Origin: ELB16-189 sp044229915
GTDB taxonomy: Bacteria > Bacteroidota > Bacteroidia > Cytophagales > Cyclobacteriaceae
Length of the DNA: 64,000 bases
Assembly (NCBI GenBank): GCA_044229915.1
Contig: JBGASB010000001.1
Span: 1-64,000 of the forward strand
Reading direction: 5' to 3'
Position 1 is the stretch's first letter; every line of letters starts with the position of its first letter. Shown one piece after another: positions 8,233-16,667 of the stretch. Position numbers and translations under genes: made by a program. Under the pieces are notes generated by a model. The model saw nothing but the letters and a program-made list of their open reading frames with translations. It was not told the origin of the DNA and searched no databases.

Positions 8233-9306
8233 GTGGCCCGGTTTATTGTTGATGCGCATTTGGATTTAAGCATGAATGCCATGGAGTGGAACCGTGACCT
8301 GCGCAAATCCATTTCAGAAATTCGCGACCGCGAGCAGGGACTGACCGATAAACCTGATCGTGGTAATGGGGTGGTAAACTTTGAAGAGCTGCGAAAAGGA
8401 AATATTGGATTAGTAGTTGCCACACAAATTGCACGCTACCTTGCACCGGGTAATTCACTTCCGGGCTGGCACTCGCCCGAACAAGCGTGGGCTCAAACTC
8501 AGGCGCAACATGCCTGGTATAAAGAAATGGAATTATCTGGTGAGCTAACTCCTGTTACCGATCTGAAATCGTTAGAAAAGCATTTAAAGAAATGGGAAGC
8601 TGACACCTCTTCAAACAAAGCCATTGGCTATATCCTTAGCCTTGAAGGAGCCGATTCGATTGTAACTATCGAACACCTTGAAAAAGCTTACTGGTACGGA
8701 TTAAGGGCACTGGGTCCTGCGCATTACGGGCCTGGCCGATATGCGATGGGAACGGATGCAACCGGTGGGTTAAGGGCTAAGGGAAAGGAGTTGCTAAAGG
8801 AAATGGAGCGGCTCAACATTATTTTAGACGCCACGCATTTATGCGATGACAGCTTTTGGGAAGCTTTGGACAATTTCAATGGACCGGTATGGGCGAGTCA
8901 TAATAATTGCCGGGTGCTCGTCAATCATAACCGGCAGTTCAGCGATGATCAGCTTAAAGAACTTATCAGGCGCGGGGCAGTGATTGGAGGCGTGCTGGAT
9001 GCATGGATGTTGGTACCCAATTGGGTACGCGGAAAATCAACGCCTAAAGAAATGAATTGCAACCTCAACCGGTTAATTGACAATTACGATCACATCTGCC
9101 AACTGGCGGGCAACGCCTTACATATTGGCATTGGTTCAGATTTAGATGGCGCCTTTGGCAAAGAACAATGTCCCTACGATATTGAAACTATTGCTGATTT
9201 ACAAAAGGTATCCACCCTCCTCTCGCAACGCGGCTTTACCGACAAAGACATTGACCATGTTATGCACGGCAACTGGTTGCGGTTTCTCCGAAAAGCGTGG
9301 GGTTAG
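8233..9306 (+). CDS. Membrane dipeptidase (renal dipeptidase) family M19
   Basis: 357 residues, GTG start two bases after the preceding stop. Family M19 zinc enzymes cleave dipeptides and tolerate a D-residue at the C-terminal position. The metal ligands can be traced: HLD (His9, Asp11), the bridging Glu138 in LSLEGADS, His202 in DATHLCDD, His223 in ASHNNCR and Asp303 in GIGSDLDGAFG. There is no signal peptide, so it should be cytoplasmic. With its two upstream neighbours it forms a likely route from D-amino-acid dipeptides (for example from cell-wall turnover) to keto acids. Specificity is inferred from context. Confidence 0.9.
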   Translation: MARFIVDAHLDLSMNAMEWNRDLRKSISEIRDREQGLTDKPDRGNGVVNFEELRKGNIGLVVATQIARYLAPGNSLPGWHSPEQAWAQTQAQHAWYKEMELSGELTPVTDLKSLEKHLKKWEADTSSNKAIGYILSLEGADSIVTIEHLEKAYWYGLRALGPAHYGPGRYAMGTDATGGLRAKGKELLKEMERLNIILDATHLCDDSFWEALDNFNGPVWASHNNCRVLVNHNRQFSDDQLKELIRRGAVIGGVLDAWMLVPNWVRGKSTPKEMNCNLNRLIDNYDHICQLAGNALHIGIGSDLDGAFGKEQCPYDIETIADLQKVSTLLSQRGFTDKDIDHVMHGNWLRFLRKAWG

Positions 9307-9414
9307 TTGAATTTTGAAGTCTAGGGGGCCCTTCAACCTCCTTACAGGGATTTCAATGGAATATTTTAAACTTTCACGCCTCACATTTCGTATTTTAGAC
9401 GTTGAATAGTCTGT

Positions 9415-11061
9415 ATGAATAAAAAAATCCTGCTGCTTTTAGTTGTTGTTTGTGGTGTTGTTGGATTCTCTTTCACACCTCCGGCCGAGCGCTACTTCGA
9501 AATCGCCAAGAACCTCGACATATTTGCTTCGCTCTTTAAAGAGGTGAATGCTTTATATGTTGATGAGATAAATCCGAATAAAACGATTCGCACCGGCATT
9601 GATGCCATGCTGAATTCGCTTGATCCCTACACCAACTTCATTTCTGAAGATGAAGTGGAAGATTACCGCACGCTCAACACCGGGCAGTATGGAGGGATTG
9701 GTGCCGTTACCCGGCAAATCAACAATCGCACATTTGTTACCATGGTGTATGAAAATTATCCGGCCTTCAAAAACGGATTGAAGATCGGTGATGAGGTGTT
9801 GAAAATGGACGGCATTGAACTGGCTCGCCTTTCGGTAGAAGAAGCCAATCACCTGATGCGAGGCCAGGTAGGCACCACGGTTAAACTCACCGTTAAACGC
9901 ATGGGGCAAACCAATCCCATCGACATAGAATTTAAGCGTGAAAAGATAAAGATCAGCAACGTTCCTTACTTCGGCATGCTGAATGACAACACAGGCTACG
10001 TACAATTAACCGAGTTTACCCCTGAGGCCGGCAAAGAAGTAAAAAATGCAGTGGTTAGTCTGAAAGAAAAAGGCGCTAAGTATCTCATCATAGACTTGAG
10101 AGGTAATCCGGGTGGCTTATTGCTGGAGGCGGTGAACATCTGCAACCTGTTTATTCCAAAAGGAAAGAAAGTAGTGGATACAAAAGGAAAACTGGAAGAC
10201 AGCAACATTACGTATGAAACACTCAATGCTCCGGTAGACCTGGACATTCCTGTTGCCGTGATCATTAACCGGGGTAGTGCATCGGCTTCGGAAATTGTTG
10301 CCGGCACGTTACAGGATTATGATCGGGCCATTGTGCTGGGCGAGCGCTCTTATGGCAAGGGATTGGTACAGGTTGGAAGACCGCTGTCGTACAATTCGCA
10401 GGTAAAAATTACTACCGCTAAATATTATACACCAACCGGTCGATGTATTCAGGTGTTGGATTACACCCATCGCAGGGAAGATGGCAGTGTGGCTTCTATT
10501 CCGGATTCGTTAAAAAAAGAATTTCGTACTACCCGTGGACGCAAAGTGTATGATGGCGGTGGTATTGATCCCGATATAAAAGTGGAAGCCCAGGAAGCTG
10601 CCACCATCACTCAGGTGATTTATGGCAAAGGTTTTATTTTTGATTATGCTACCCTCTATGCATTTAATCACCCTACCCTGCCGGAAGCAAAGAACTTCTC
10701 ACTGACCGACCAGGAATATCAGGATTTCGTTACCTGGATGAAAAACAAAAGTTATTCCGTGCAGTCGCCTGTAGAAACAGAACTCCTTGAACTTACGGAA
10801 GAAGCAAAAAGAGAGAAGTTTTACGATGACTTAAAGCCGCAGTTAGACCAAATTAAAACCCGGCTTGCTGAGACCCGCAAAAACGATTTGACCCATTACA
10901 AAGATCAGATCAAACAATTACTGGAAAAGGAAATTGTTTCTCGTTACTATTTTGAAAAAGGCTCAGTCGAAACTGGCTTTAAATACGATCAGGAAGTTAA
11001 GGCAGCTATCGAGGTTCTTCACAACCAACCAGAATACAAACGGATTTTAAAAATTCAATAG
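9415..11061 (+). CDS. C-terminal processing peptidase, family S41
   Basis: 548 residues with an N-terminal signal or anchor (about residues 1-20). Layout: an S41 N-terminal helical part, a PDZ domain at about residues 90-175 (GIGAVTRQ start, GLKIGDEVLKMDG), then the protease core with RGNPGGLLLEA (229-239). The catalytic Ser290 is in NRGSASASEI and Lys315 in SYGKG, spaced 25 residues apart as in E. coli Prc, with Asp301 between. Such proteases trim or degrade periplasmic proteins from the C-terminus. A C-terminal extension of about 130 residues includes a helical, charged segment. It is followed 4 bases later by an alpha/beta hydrolase. Confidence 0.93.
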   Translation: MNKKILLLLVVVCGVVGFSFTPPAERYFEIAKNLDIFASLFKEVNALYVDEINPNKTIRTGIDAMLNSLDPYTNFISEDEVEDYRTLNTGQYGGIGAVTRQINNRTFVTMVYENYPAFKNGLKIGDEVLKMDGIELARLSVEEANHLMRGQVGTTVKLTVKRMGQTNPIDIEFKREKIKISNVPYFGMLNDNTGYVQLTEFTPEAGKEVKNAVVSLKEKGAKYLIIDLRGNPGGLLLEAVNICNLFIPKGKKVVDTKGKLEDSNITYETLNAPVDLDIPVAVIINRGSASASEIVAGTLQDYDRAIVLGERSYGKGLVQVGRPLSYNSQVKITTAKYYTPTGRCIQVLDYTHRREDGSVASIPDSLKKEFRTTRGRKVYDGGGIDPDIKVEAQEAATITQVIYGKGFIFDYATLYAFNHPTLPEAKNFSLTDQEYQDFVTWMKNKSYSVQSPVETELLELTEEAKREKFYDDLKPQLDQIKTRLAETRKNDLTHYKDQIKQLLEKEIVSRYYFEKGSVETGFKYDQEVKAAIEVLHNQPEYKRILKIQ

Positions 11062-11065
11062 AGCA

Positions 11066-11950
11066 ATGCGATCGTATCGAAGAGCATGGAAATGGCTATG
11101 GACACCGATAGCCATTTTTGCGTTTATACTGTTGATGGATTCCTGCATTCAGTTCCGCATGAGCAAGTCGGAAATCGATACCTATTTTAAAGACAAAGAA
11201 AAGAAAGGCACCCTCAGACAATATACGGTTGGCAAACGCACACTGAACTACCTTGTTGCAGGCGATACCAATAAACCTTTGATTGTTTTTGTACATGGAT
11301 CGCCTGGCTCATTAAGTGCATTTATTGATTTTATGGCAGACAGTACGCTTCTTAAAAGAGCGCAGCTGATTACAGTTGACAGACCTGGGTTTGGAGCCTC
11401 CAATTTCGGATATGCTGAACCTTCGCTGCAAAAGCAAGCCAGTCTTCTCAAACCTATTTTGGAAGAGTACAAAAATGACCGGCCAATTATCCTCGTGGGG
11501 CACTCGTTGGGTGGGCCGTTAATCGCCCGCATGGCAATTGATTATCCTGAACTGGTGGATGGTCTTATCATGGTAGCACCTTCGATTGCTCCCGAACTGG
11601 AGCCATACGAATGGTTCAGAGCTCCGCTGGCAACTCCCTTTTTGAAATGGCTTTTACCCCGATCCATCAGGGCCTCCAACGATGAGATCTACCAGCTCAA
11701 ACCCGAACTGGAGGAAATGTTGCCGCGCTGGAAAGAAATTCAAACTCCTACTATCGTTATCCAGGGTTGTAAAGATTCACTGGTGGATCCACAAAATGCT
11801 GACTTTGCCAGGCGCATGTTGGTAAACGCCCCGGTGCAAATTGAGTTGATTGAAGACATGGATCACTTCGTACCCTGGACTAATCCGGAACTAATCCGAA
11901 ATGCTGTGGTGGATTTGCTTGAGCGCTACCCGTTAACAGTACACAAATAA
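11066..11950 (+). CDS. Alpha/beta hydrolase
   Basis: 294 residues. An N-terminal hydrophobic segment (residues 9-25) probably anchors the protein to the membrane. The oxyanion-hole motif VHGSPGS lies at residues 76-82 and the nucleophile elbow VGHSLGG (Ser147) at 144-150; the late HF in DMDHFVPW supplies the catalytic His and DSLVDP the likely Asp. The substrate cannot be deduced. It lies four bases after the S41 protease and is probably co-transcribed. The strong terminator beyond it is oriented mainly for the convergent glutamine synthetase gene. Confidence 0.88.
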   Translation: MRSYRRAWKWLWTPIAIFAFILLMDSCIQFRMSKSEIDTYFKDKEKKGTLRQYTVGKRTLNYLVAGDTNKPLIVFVHGSPGSLSAFIDFMADSTLLKRAQLITVDRPGFGASNFGYAEPSLQKQASLLKPILEEYKNDRPIILVGHSLGGPLIARMAIDYPELVDGLIMVAPSIAPELEPYEWFRAPLATPFLKWLLPRSIRASNDEIYQLKPELEEMLPRWKEIQTPTIVIQGCKDSLVDPQNADFARRMLVNAPVQIELIEDMDHFVPWTNPELIRNAVVDLLERYPLTVHK

Positions 11951-11981
11951 AAAAGGACTGCCCAAACAAATGAGCAGTCCT
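11947..11981 (-). terminator. Rho-independent terminator of the glutamine synthetase gene
   Basis: An 8-bp perfect stem, AGGACTGC (11954-11961) and GCAGTCCT (11974-11981), with a 12-base loop. On the minus strand it is followed by a T-rich tract (TTTTTTATTT). It lies 21 bases beyond the stop codon of the glutamine synthetase gene. It could also act weakly for the plus-strand hydrolase. Confidence 0.85.
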
Positions 11982-12002
11982 GTTAAATTCAATTGGTGAG
12001 GG

Positions 12003-14165
12003 TTAGCGCAGGAACAACAGTTCTCTGTATTTCACCAATGGCCAATCAGCATTGTCAACAAGTAATTCAAGGCGATCTACAGCATCCCTGATTTTATCAA
12101 AGTACTTTTCTTTGATATCATCACAGTACCCAAAGGCGCGCTTGTGCGTATCTGTAATTTTATTGAGACGTTTTCTCTCTTCAACCATCTCGCGCACACT
12201 GGCTTTAATGGTTTCAATGTGACCAGAAATTTCCTTGATCGTTTGAACCACCGCTTTGTTATCCATACCTAGTCCACTTAACCCGTTGGCATTGGCTATC
12301 AATTTATTCTGATAGGCAATTGCAGTAGGAACTATATGATTCATGGCAAGGTCTCCAATCACCCGGGCTTCGATCTGCACCTTTTTGATGTAGCTCTCCA
12401 ATTTAATTTCGTTACGAGCCTCCACCTCTTTATGACTTAACACACCATATTTTTCAAAAAGCTCCAGTGATTTTTTGGAAACGTAGCCTTCAATCGCACG
12501 AGGCATATTCTTAATGTTGTTCAAGCCGCGCTTTTCAGCTTCCTTCACCCACTCATCAGAATAACCATCTCCTTCAAAGCGAATTGCTTTTGATTCTTTG
12601 ATATACTTTCTCAGTACATTGACAATCGCAATTCTCTTCTCTTCACCCTTCTCAATTTCTTTCGAAACGGTTTCGTAGAATTTGGTCAACTGATCGGCCA
12701 CAATCAAATTAAGTATTGCCATGGGGGTACCACAATTGTCGGAACCACCTACCGCACGGAACTCAAATTTATTACCGGTAAAGGCAAATGGCGATGTACG
12801 GTTGCGATCGGTAGCATCCAGAATGATTTCAGGAATCTGGTCGATACCCAATTTCATATACATGTTATCTCCTTTCTCGATCTTCACATTTCCTTTCTTC
12901 TCCAACTCATCCAACACGGCCGTCATCTGAGAACCAATAAAAGCAGACATGATTGCAGGCGGTGCTTCGTTAGCCCCCAGACGGAAGTCGTTTCCGGCCG
13001 TGGCAATACTCGCTCTTAACAAATCGGCATGTTCATGCACCGCTTTGATGGTGGTAACAAAGAATGTCAGGAAGAGTAAGTTATCACGGGCTGAGCTGGA
13101 AGGCGCGTAAAGATTAACACCGGTGTCAGTAATCAATGACCAGTTGTTATGCTTACCGCTACCATTCAATCCGGCAAACGGTTTTTCGTGAAATAAAATC
13201 TTCAGGTTGTGCTTCTCACCCACGCGGCTCATCACGTCCATCATCAACTGGTTGTGATCGTTAGCCACGTTTACTTCTTCAAATAGCGGGGCAACCTCAA
13301 ACTGGCTGGGGGCAACTTCATTATGACGAGTGCGAACAGGGATGCCTAACTTCCAGCTTTCGATTTCGAAATCGCGCATGAAATCATAAACACGACCGGG
13401 AATAGTTCCGAAATAATGGTCTTCCAACTGCTGACCGCGAGCTGGAGCATGACCAAACACCGTGCGACCGGCCATGACCAGGTCTGGACGCGCATTATAC
13501 AATGCTTTATCAACCGCAAAATATTCCTGCTCAGCACCCAACGAGGCAACCACATGCTGAATGTCTTTATCAAATAATTGACAAACCTGAGTAGCAGCCA
13601 CATCCACTGCTTTCAACGCCTTTAATAAAGGGGATTTTGTATCAAGGGTTTCTCCTGTATAGGAAACGAATACCGTTGGGATACTCAGCGTTTTACCATA
13701 CAAGAACATGGGCGAGGTTGGATCCCAGGCTGTATACCCGCGCGCTTCAAACGTGCTACGGATTCCTCCGCTTGGGAACGATGAAGCATCTGGCTCCTGT
13801 TGTACCAGTTCACTTCCTTTAAATTTTTCGATTCCCGAAAGGGCATCAAAGAAAGAGTCGTGCTTTTCAGCCGTTCCGCCCGTCATGGGTTGAAACCAGT
13901 GGGTAAAATGTGTGGCCCCTTTGGCAATAGCCCATGATTTGGCAGCTGAAGCTACGGCATCCGCAGTAGTTTCATCTATTTTCTCATGATTCTTGATTGC
14001 ATTGCTGACCTTTTTAAAGACAGCCGGTGCCAGGGTTGCCCTCATTTGCTCCATACCAAATACATACTCACCAAAAAACTGGGAGATATTTGGGGTAGTA
14101 GCTTCAACATGAACTTTGGAACGTTCATTAAGCTTTTTTAAGGCTTCAAATCGTAGTTGCGACAT
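12003..14165 (-). CDS. glnN: Glutamine synthetase type III
   Basis: 720 residues from the ATG at 14165; an in-frame ATG at 14222 would add 19 residues that look like promoter DNA, so I reject it. GSIII makes glutamine from glutamate, ammonia and ATP as a large dodecamer and is the usual form in Bacteroidota. Visible landmarks are RTRHNEVAPSQFEVAP, NGSGKHNNWS (the ATP/glutamate-binding core) and FRLGANEAPPAI, with a C-terminal helical GSIII domain. Length fits the family (about 720-730). A promoter with a perfect TAnnTTTG box and an inverted repeat lies just upstream, and a strong terminator follows. Confidence 0.96.
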   Translation of the reverse strand: MSQLRFEALKKLNERSKVHVEATTPNISQFFGEYVFGMEQMRATLAPAVFKKVSNAIKNHEKIDETTADAVASAAKSWAIAKGATHFTHWFQPMTGGTAEKHDSFFDALSGIEKFKGSELVQQEPDASSFPSGGIRSTFEARGYTAWDPTSPMFLYGKTLSIPTVFVSYTGETLDTKSPLLKALKAVDVAATQVCQLFDKDIQHVVASLGAEQEYFAVDKALYNARPDLVMAGRTVFGHAPARGQQLEDHYFGTIPGRVYDFMRDFEIESWKLGIPVRTRHNEVAPSQFEVAPLFEEVNVANDHNQLMMDVMSRVGEKHNLKILFHEKPFAGLNGSGKHNNWSLITDTGVNLYAPSSSARDNLLFLTFFVTTIKAVHEHADLLRASIATAGNDFRLGANEAPPAIMSAFIGSQMTAVLDELEKKGNVKIEKGDNMYMKLGIDQIPEIILDATDRNRTSPFAFTGNKFEFRAVGGSDNCGTPMAILNLIVADQLTKFYETVSKEIEKGEEKRIAIVNVLRKYIKESKAIRFEGDGYSDEWVKEAEKRGLNNIKNMPRAIEGYVSKKSLELFEKYGVLSHKEVEARNEIKLESYIKKVQIEARVIGDLAMNHIVPTAIAYQNKLIANANGLSGLGMDNKAVVQTIKEISGHIETIKASVREMVEERKRLNKITDTHKRAFGYCDDIKEKYFDKIRDAVDRLELLVDNADWPLVKYRELLFLR

Positions 14166-14177
14166 AGTAGTGGTTGT

Positions 14178-14222
14178 TTTTTGACAGAATTGCGTCAAAA
14201 ATATGTGTTTTTTACAAAACAA
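14178..14222 (-). promoter_or_regulatory. glnN promoter with overlapping inverted repeat
   Basis: On the minus strand a perfect Bacteroidota -7 box TATTTTTG (14203-14196) is preceded after 16 bases by TTG (14222-14220). An 8-bp perfect inverted repeat, TTTTTGAC (14178-14185) and GTCAAAAA (14194-14201), overlaps the -7 box and the start of the transcript. It is well placed for a repressor operator or a leader hairpin. Confidence 0.5.
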
Positions 14223-14305
14223 GGGTCCTCATTACCCTTATTTTAAATAATAATTATTTCATCCGATGGAAGTCGGGTAAAAATATACCCTAACAGGAAT
14301 TAGTA

Positions 14306-15073
14306 TTACTGAGGAAGCCGGCCCTTTACCTCCTCAAATTTTTCATCATAGTCAGGTCGGATCGTGCCCATCCAGCGATCCCACCACAAAAAATAGAGCC
14401 CGTAGTTTCCTTTAAAGAATTGGTGATGCTGATTGTGATTGACGGACGTATTTACCCACTTTCCGAGCCGGGTTTTGGTAAAGCCTTTAGGATAAAGTTC
14501 GTACCCCAGATGACCATAAACATTATAAATCATCATGATCAACAGAAATAACGCAAGGGCCAATGGGTGCACGGGCATAATGAAAGCGATCACCACTATA
14601 ATTCCCGCTTCAATGATTGCTTCCAACGGGTGAAAAGCAAATGCAGCCCAGGGCGAGGGGTTGGTAGACAGATGATGGATCTTATGGAAAACAGGAAAAA
14701 TACCCGGCTGATGCATGAACCGATGTGTCCAGTAGAAGTACGTGTCATGAACCAACATCATAATTAAAACACTTGCATAAAAATACGTCATGCCATAGTC
14801 TTCAAGATTCGTGTATAGTTGTGTGTACGGACGGATGGGCGTCATGAAAAGACCGTAGCCGATGAGAGCAAAAACCAAAGCGGTGAGGAATGAATAAAAG
14901 ATTTCGCGGGCATAATCTCCGGCTAGGGGAAATCTAAGTTGAATTTTTCGGTAAGTCCACGCTTGCTTCTTTAATAGGTAAAAAACGAGGAACGCAATAA
15001 ATGCGATAATCAAATACCTGAATAAGATTACCAGAAATAGAACAGAAAACCGAGCGTCTGTAAACCAACTCAT
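14306..15073 (-). CDS. Sterol desaturase / fatty acid hydroxylase superfamily protein
   Basis: 255 residues with about five hydrophobic segments. The di-iron histidine boxes are complete: HDTYFYWTHRFMH, HKIHHLS and a later NHNQHH, followed by the WWDRWMGT end typical of the family. Such membrane enzymes hydroxylate or desaturate lipids or sterol-like molecules; the substrate here is unknown. I start at ATG 15073; a TTG at 15088 would add five residues. It lies downstream of nothing obvious on this strand and is separated from glnN by 140 bases holding the glnN promoter. Confidence 0.88.
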   Translation of the reverse strand: MSWFTDARFSVLFLVILFRYLIIAFIAFLVFYLLKKQAWTYRKIQLRFPLAGDYAREIFYSFLTALVFALIGYGLFMTPIRPYTQLYTNLEDYGMTYFYASVLIMMLVHDTYFYWTHRFMHQPGIFPVFHKIHHLSTNPSPWAAFAFHPLEAIIEAGIIVVIAFIMPVHPLALALFLLIMMIYNVYGHLGYELYPKGFTKTRLGKWVNTSVNHNQHHQFFKGNYGLYFLWWDRWMGTIRPDYDEKFEEVKGRLPQ

Positions 15074-15157
15074 AGGCTGCTTAGACAAAAATTTCCTTAC
15101 AAGTTTAAACTAAAACCAATACTTTTTCGTCTTAAGTCCTATACAAAACAGTAAGGT

Positions 15158-15316
15158 ATGATCAATTTAGCATTTACACATCCCAATCTGTCTAACCCAA
15201 AGCTGGGTGGCTCTTATCTAAAAAATTTCAATTTAGCGCTGATTAATTGGGAACTAAACCGGCAGGAAGACCGGCAAGGGATCTCCAATAAAAAAGTCAG
15301 AAAGCAGACCCGGTAA
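15158..15316 (+). CDS. Small ORF, 52 residues, ending at a strong terminator
   Basis: ATG at 15158, TAA at 15314-15316. The product begins MINLAFTHPNLSNPKL and ends in a very basic tail with KKVRKQTR. No family is recognised and no signal or membrane segment is seen. It is the only plus-strand gene candidate between 15074 and 15382, and a 14-bp terminator hairpin lies 14 bases beyond its stop, so a transcript from this position is likely. It could be a small basic protein or a regulatory RNA that happens to be open. Confidence 0.45.
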   Translation: MINLAFTHPNLSNPKLGGSYLKNFNLALINWELNRQEDRQGISNKKVRKQTR

Positions 15317-15330
15317 CCTTTAAAAAAGGT

Positions 15331-15377
15331 AAGCGTTCTCAAAAGCACAATCCCTTTTGAGAACGCTTTTTTATTTT
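15331..15377 (+). terminator. Strong (probably bidirectional) rho-independent terminator
   Basis: A 14-bp perfect stem, AAGCGTTCTCAAAA (15331-15344) and TTTTGAGAACGCTT (15355-15368), with a 10-base loop, followed by TTTTATTTTA. It lies between the plus-strand 52-codon ORF and the end of the convergent DUF2807 gene, and may serve both. Confidence 0.9.
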
Positions 15378-15382
15378 AATGA

Positions 15383-16069
15383 TCAGTTAGATTTCTTAAC
15401 CGAACCCCCGCTGCTTGAATCGGTGTTGGTCTTAGCTGGTGATCCGCGAAAGCGGATACTGCCACCACTGCTGGCATGTGCATTTAATTCTTTTGATACT
15501 GATATCTTAGCGCTACCGGCACTACTTGCATTCGCTCTCACAATTTCGCTTTCGAGCCCATAGGCATCCACCTCGCCCGCACTGCTTACTTCTATCGCAA
15601 GTTCTTTGGCCTTACCTTCTAATACCAAATCTCCGGCACTCGATGCATCTACGCTGGCAAAACCGGTTTCAATAGTGATTTCAACTGAGGCTGCACTGGA
15701 GGCACTGATGTCCATGGAATTGGCGCGAATTGTTCCTTCAGAAAAAACATTGGAAGCAGAACTGGCATGAATTTTTTCTAATGACACGTAGGTGACATAC
15801 ACTTTCACATTTCTATTTCTATATCGGCCGTCCCGCATGTGAATTTTAAGGTAACTGCCACTCACCTCAGTAAGTACATCTGATGCACGTGCTCCGGTAA
15901 CTTCCACTTTAACGCTTTCCTTGTCCCCTTTCTTCAAATACACATCAATGGCTTCACCCACCTTCACACCCGAAAAGGAACCCACCGAGCGTACTTCGCT
16001 TTCCTGAGCGAGGGCTAAGAAGAACGTAAAACAAAGTGCTAAAACCCCTAAAACCTTTTTCATAGACAT
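15383..16069 (-). CDS. Head-GIN domain (DUF2807) secreted protein
   Basis: 228 residues with a signal peptide (cleaved about at residue 21, LALAQ). The mature part is a DUF2807 right-handed beta-helix-like domain: SVGSFSGVKVGEAIDVYL at the start, then repeated short strands rich in Ala-Ser (SSAASVEI, ASSAGDLVLEG, SSAGEVDAYG). These are common in the periplasm or surface of Bacteroidota and often located near anti-sigma or adhesion genes, with no proven role. It ends in a Ser/Gly-rich tail. Convergent with the 52-codon ORF across a shared terminator; divergent from the TerB-like gene. Confidence 0.85.
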   Translation of the reverse strand: MSMKKVLGVLALCFTFFLALAQESEVRSVGSFSGVKVGEAIDVYLKKGDKESVKVEVTGARASDVLTEVSGSYLKIHMRDGRYRNRNVKVYVTYVSLEKIHASSASNVFSEGTIRANSMDISASSAASVEITIETGFASVDASSAGDLVLEGKAKELAIEVSSAGEVDAYGLESEIVRANASSAGSAKISVSKELNAHASSGGSIRFRGSPAKTNTDSSSGGSVKKSN

Positions 16070-16222
16070 CTAAATTTGATACAATGACCACCCGTTGCAA
16101 GATAGGTTGCTTCGAAGCATGTATTCACTAAAAATTTCGGCAACGGTGTAAGAAATATTCAATTTTTACTCTAAATTTCGAATATACTCTACCTAAATTT
16201 CGCACAAAACTAAGAACTCAAC

Positions 16223-16615
16223 ATGATTAAAGAGCAATTAAATGTGCTAATCAATCTGGCTGCCAGCGATCGCACGGTTGGAGATAAAGAAGCCAAAGTT
16301 ATTCACATCATCGGCAAGGCTAATGGACTCACCAAAGAAGAGGTTGACGCGATGCTTAAAAAGCCCCAACCCATTGGAGACCTTAGTGCTCTTACGGAAG
16401 ATCAAAAGTTTGAAAATCTCTATCACCTCATTCAATTAATGAAAAGCGATGGCCAGGTTTTTAAAAGCGAGATACATTTCTGTGAACAAATGGCCGAAAA
16501 ATTGGGCTACAAGAAGGCCGTGGTAGGAGAACTTTCATCAAGAATCTACTCAGACCCCACTATTACATCAGATCGTAAAGCGCTTGTTGACCGCGCCCAT
16601 AAATTTCTTAAGTGA
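16223..16615 (+). CDS. TerB-like (tellurite resistance) family protein
   Basis: 130 residues, all-helical in composition. The two repeated acidic stretches (LAASDRTVGDKEAKVIHII and LMKSDGQVFKSEIHFCEQ) match the TerB fold, where the DGxxxxxE segments bind metal ions. In ter clusters TerB interacts with membrane and phage-defence proteins, but this is a lone gene without terC/terD neighbours, so the function is open. Three TAAA-TTTCG boxes lie in the upstream gap and a terminator follows. Confidence 0.75.
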   Translation: MIKEQLNVLINLAASDRTVGDKEAKVIHIIGKANGLTKEEVDAMLKKPQPIGDLSALTEDQKFENLYHLIQLMKSDGQVFKSEIHFCEQMAEKLGYKKAVVGELSSRIYSDPTITSDRKALVDRAHKFLK

Positions 16616-16638
16616 TCTAGTACCTAAACCTAGACCCG

Positions 16639-16667
16639 GGCCTGCCTAACCAGCAGGCCTTTTTTAT
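16639..16667 (+). terminator. Rho-independent terminator after the TerB-like gene
   Basis: A 7-bp GC-rich stem GGCCTGC (16639-16645) and GCAGGCC (16653-16659), a 7-base loop and TTTTTTATTT. It runs into the last codons of the convergent amidohydrolase gene (ends at 16664). Confidence 0.85.
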
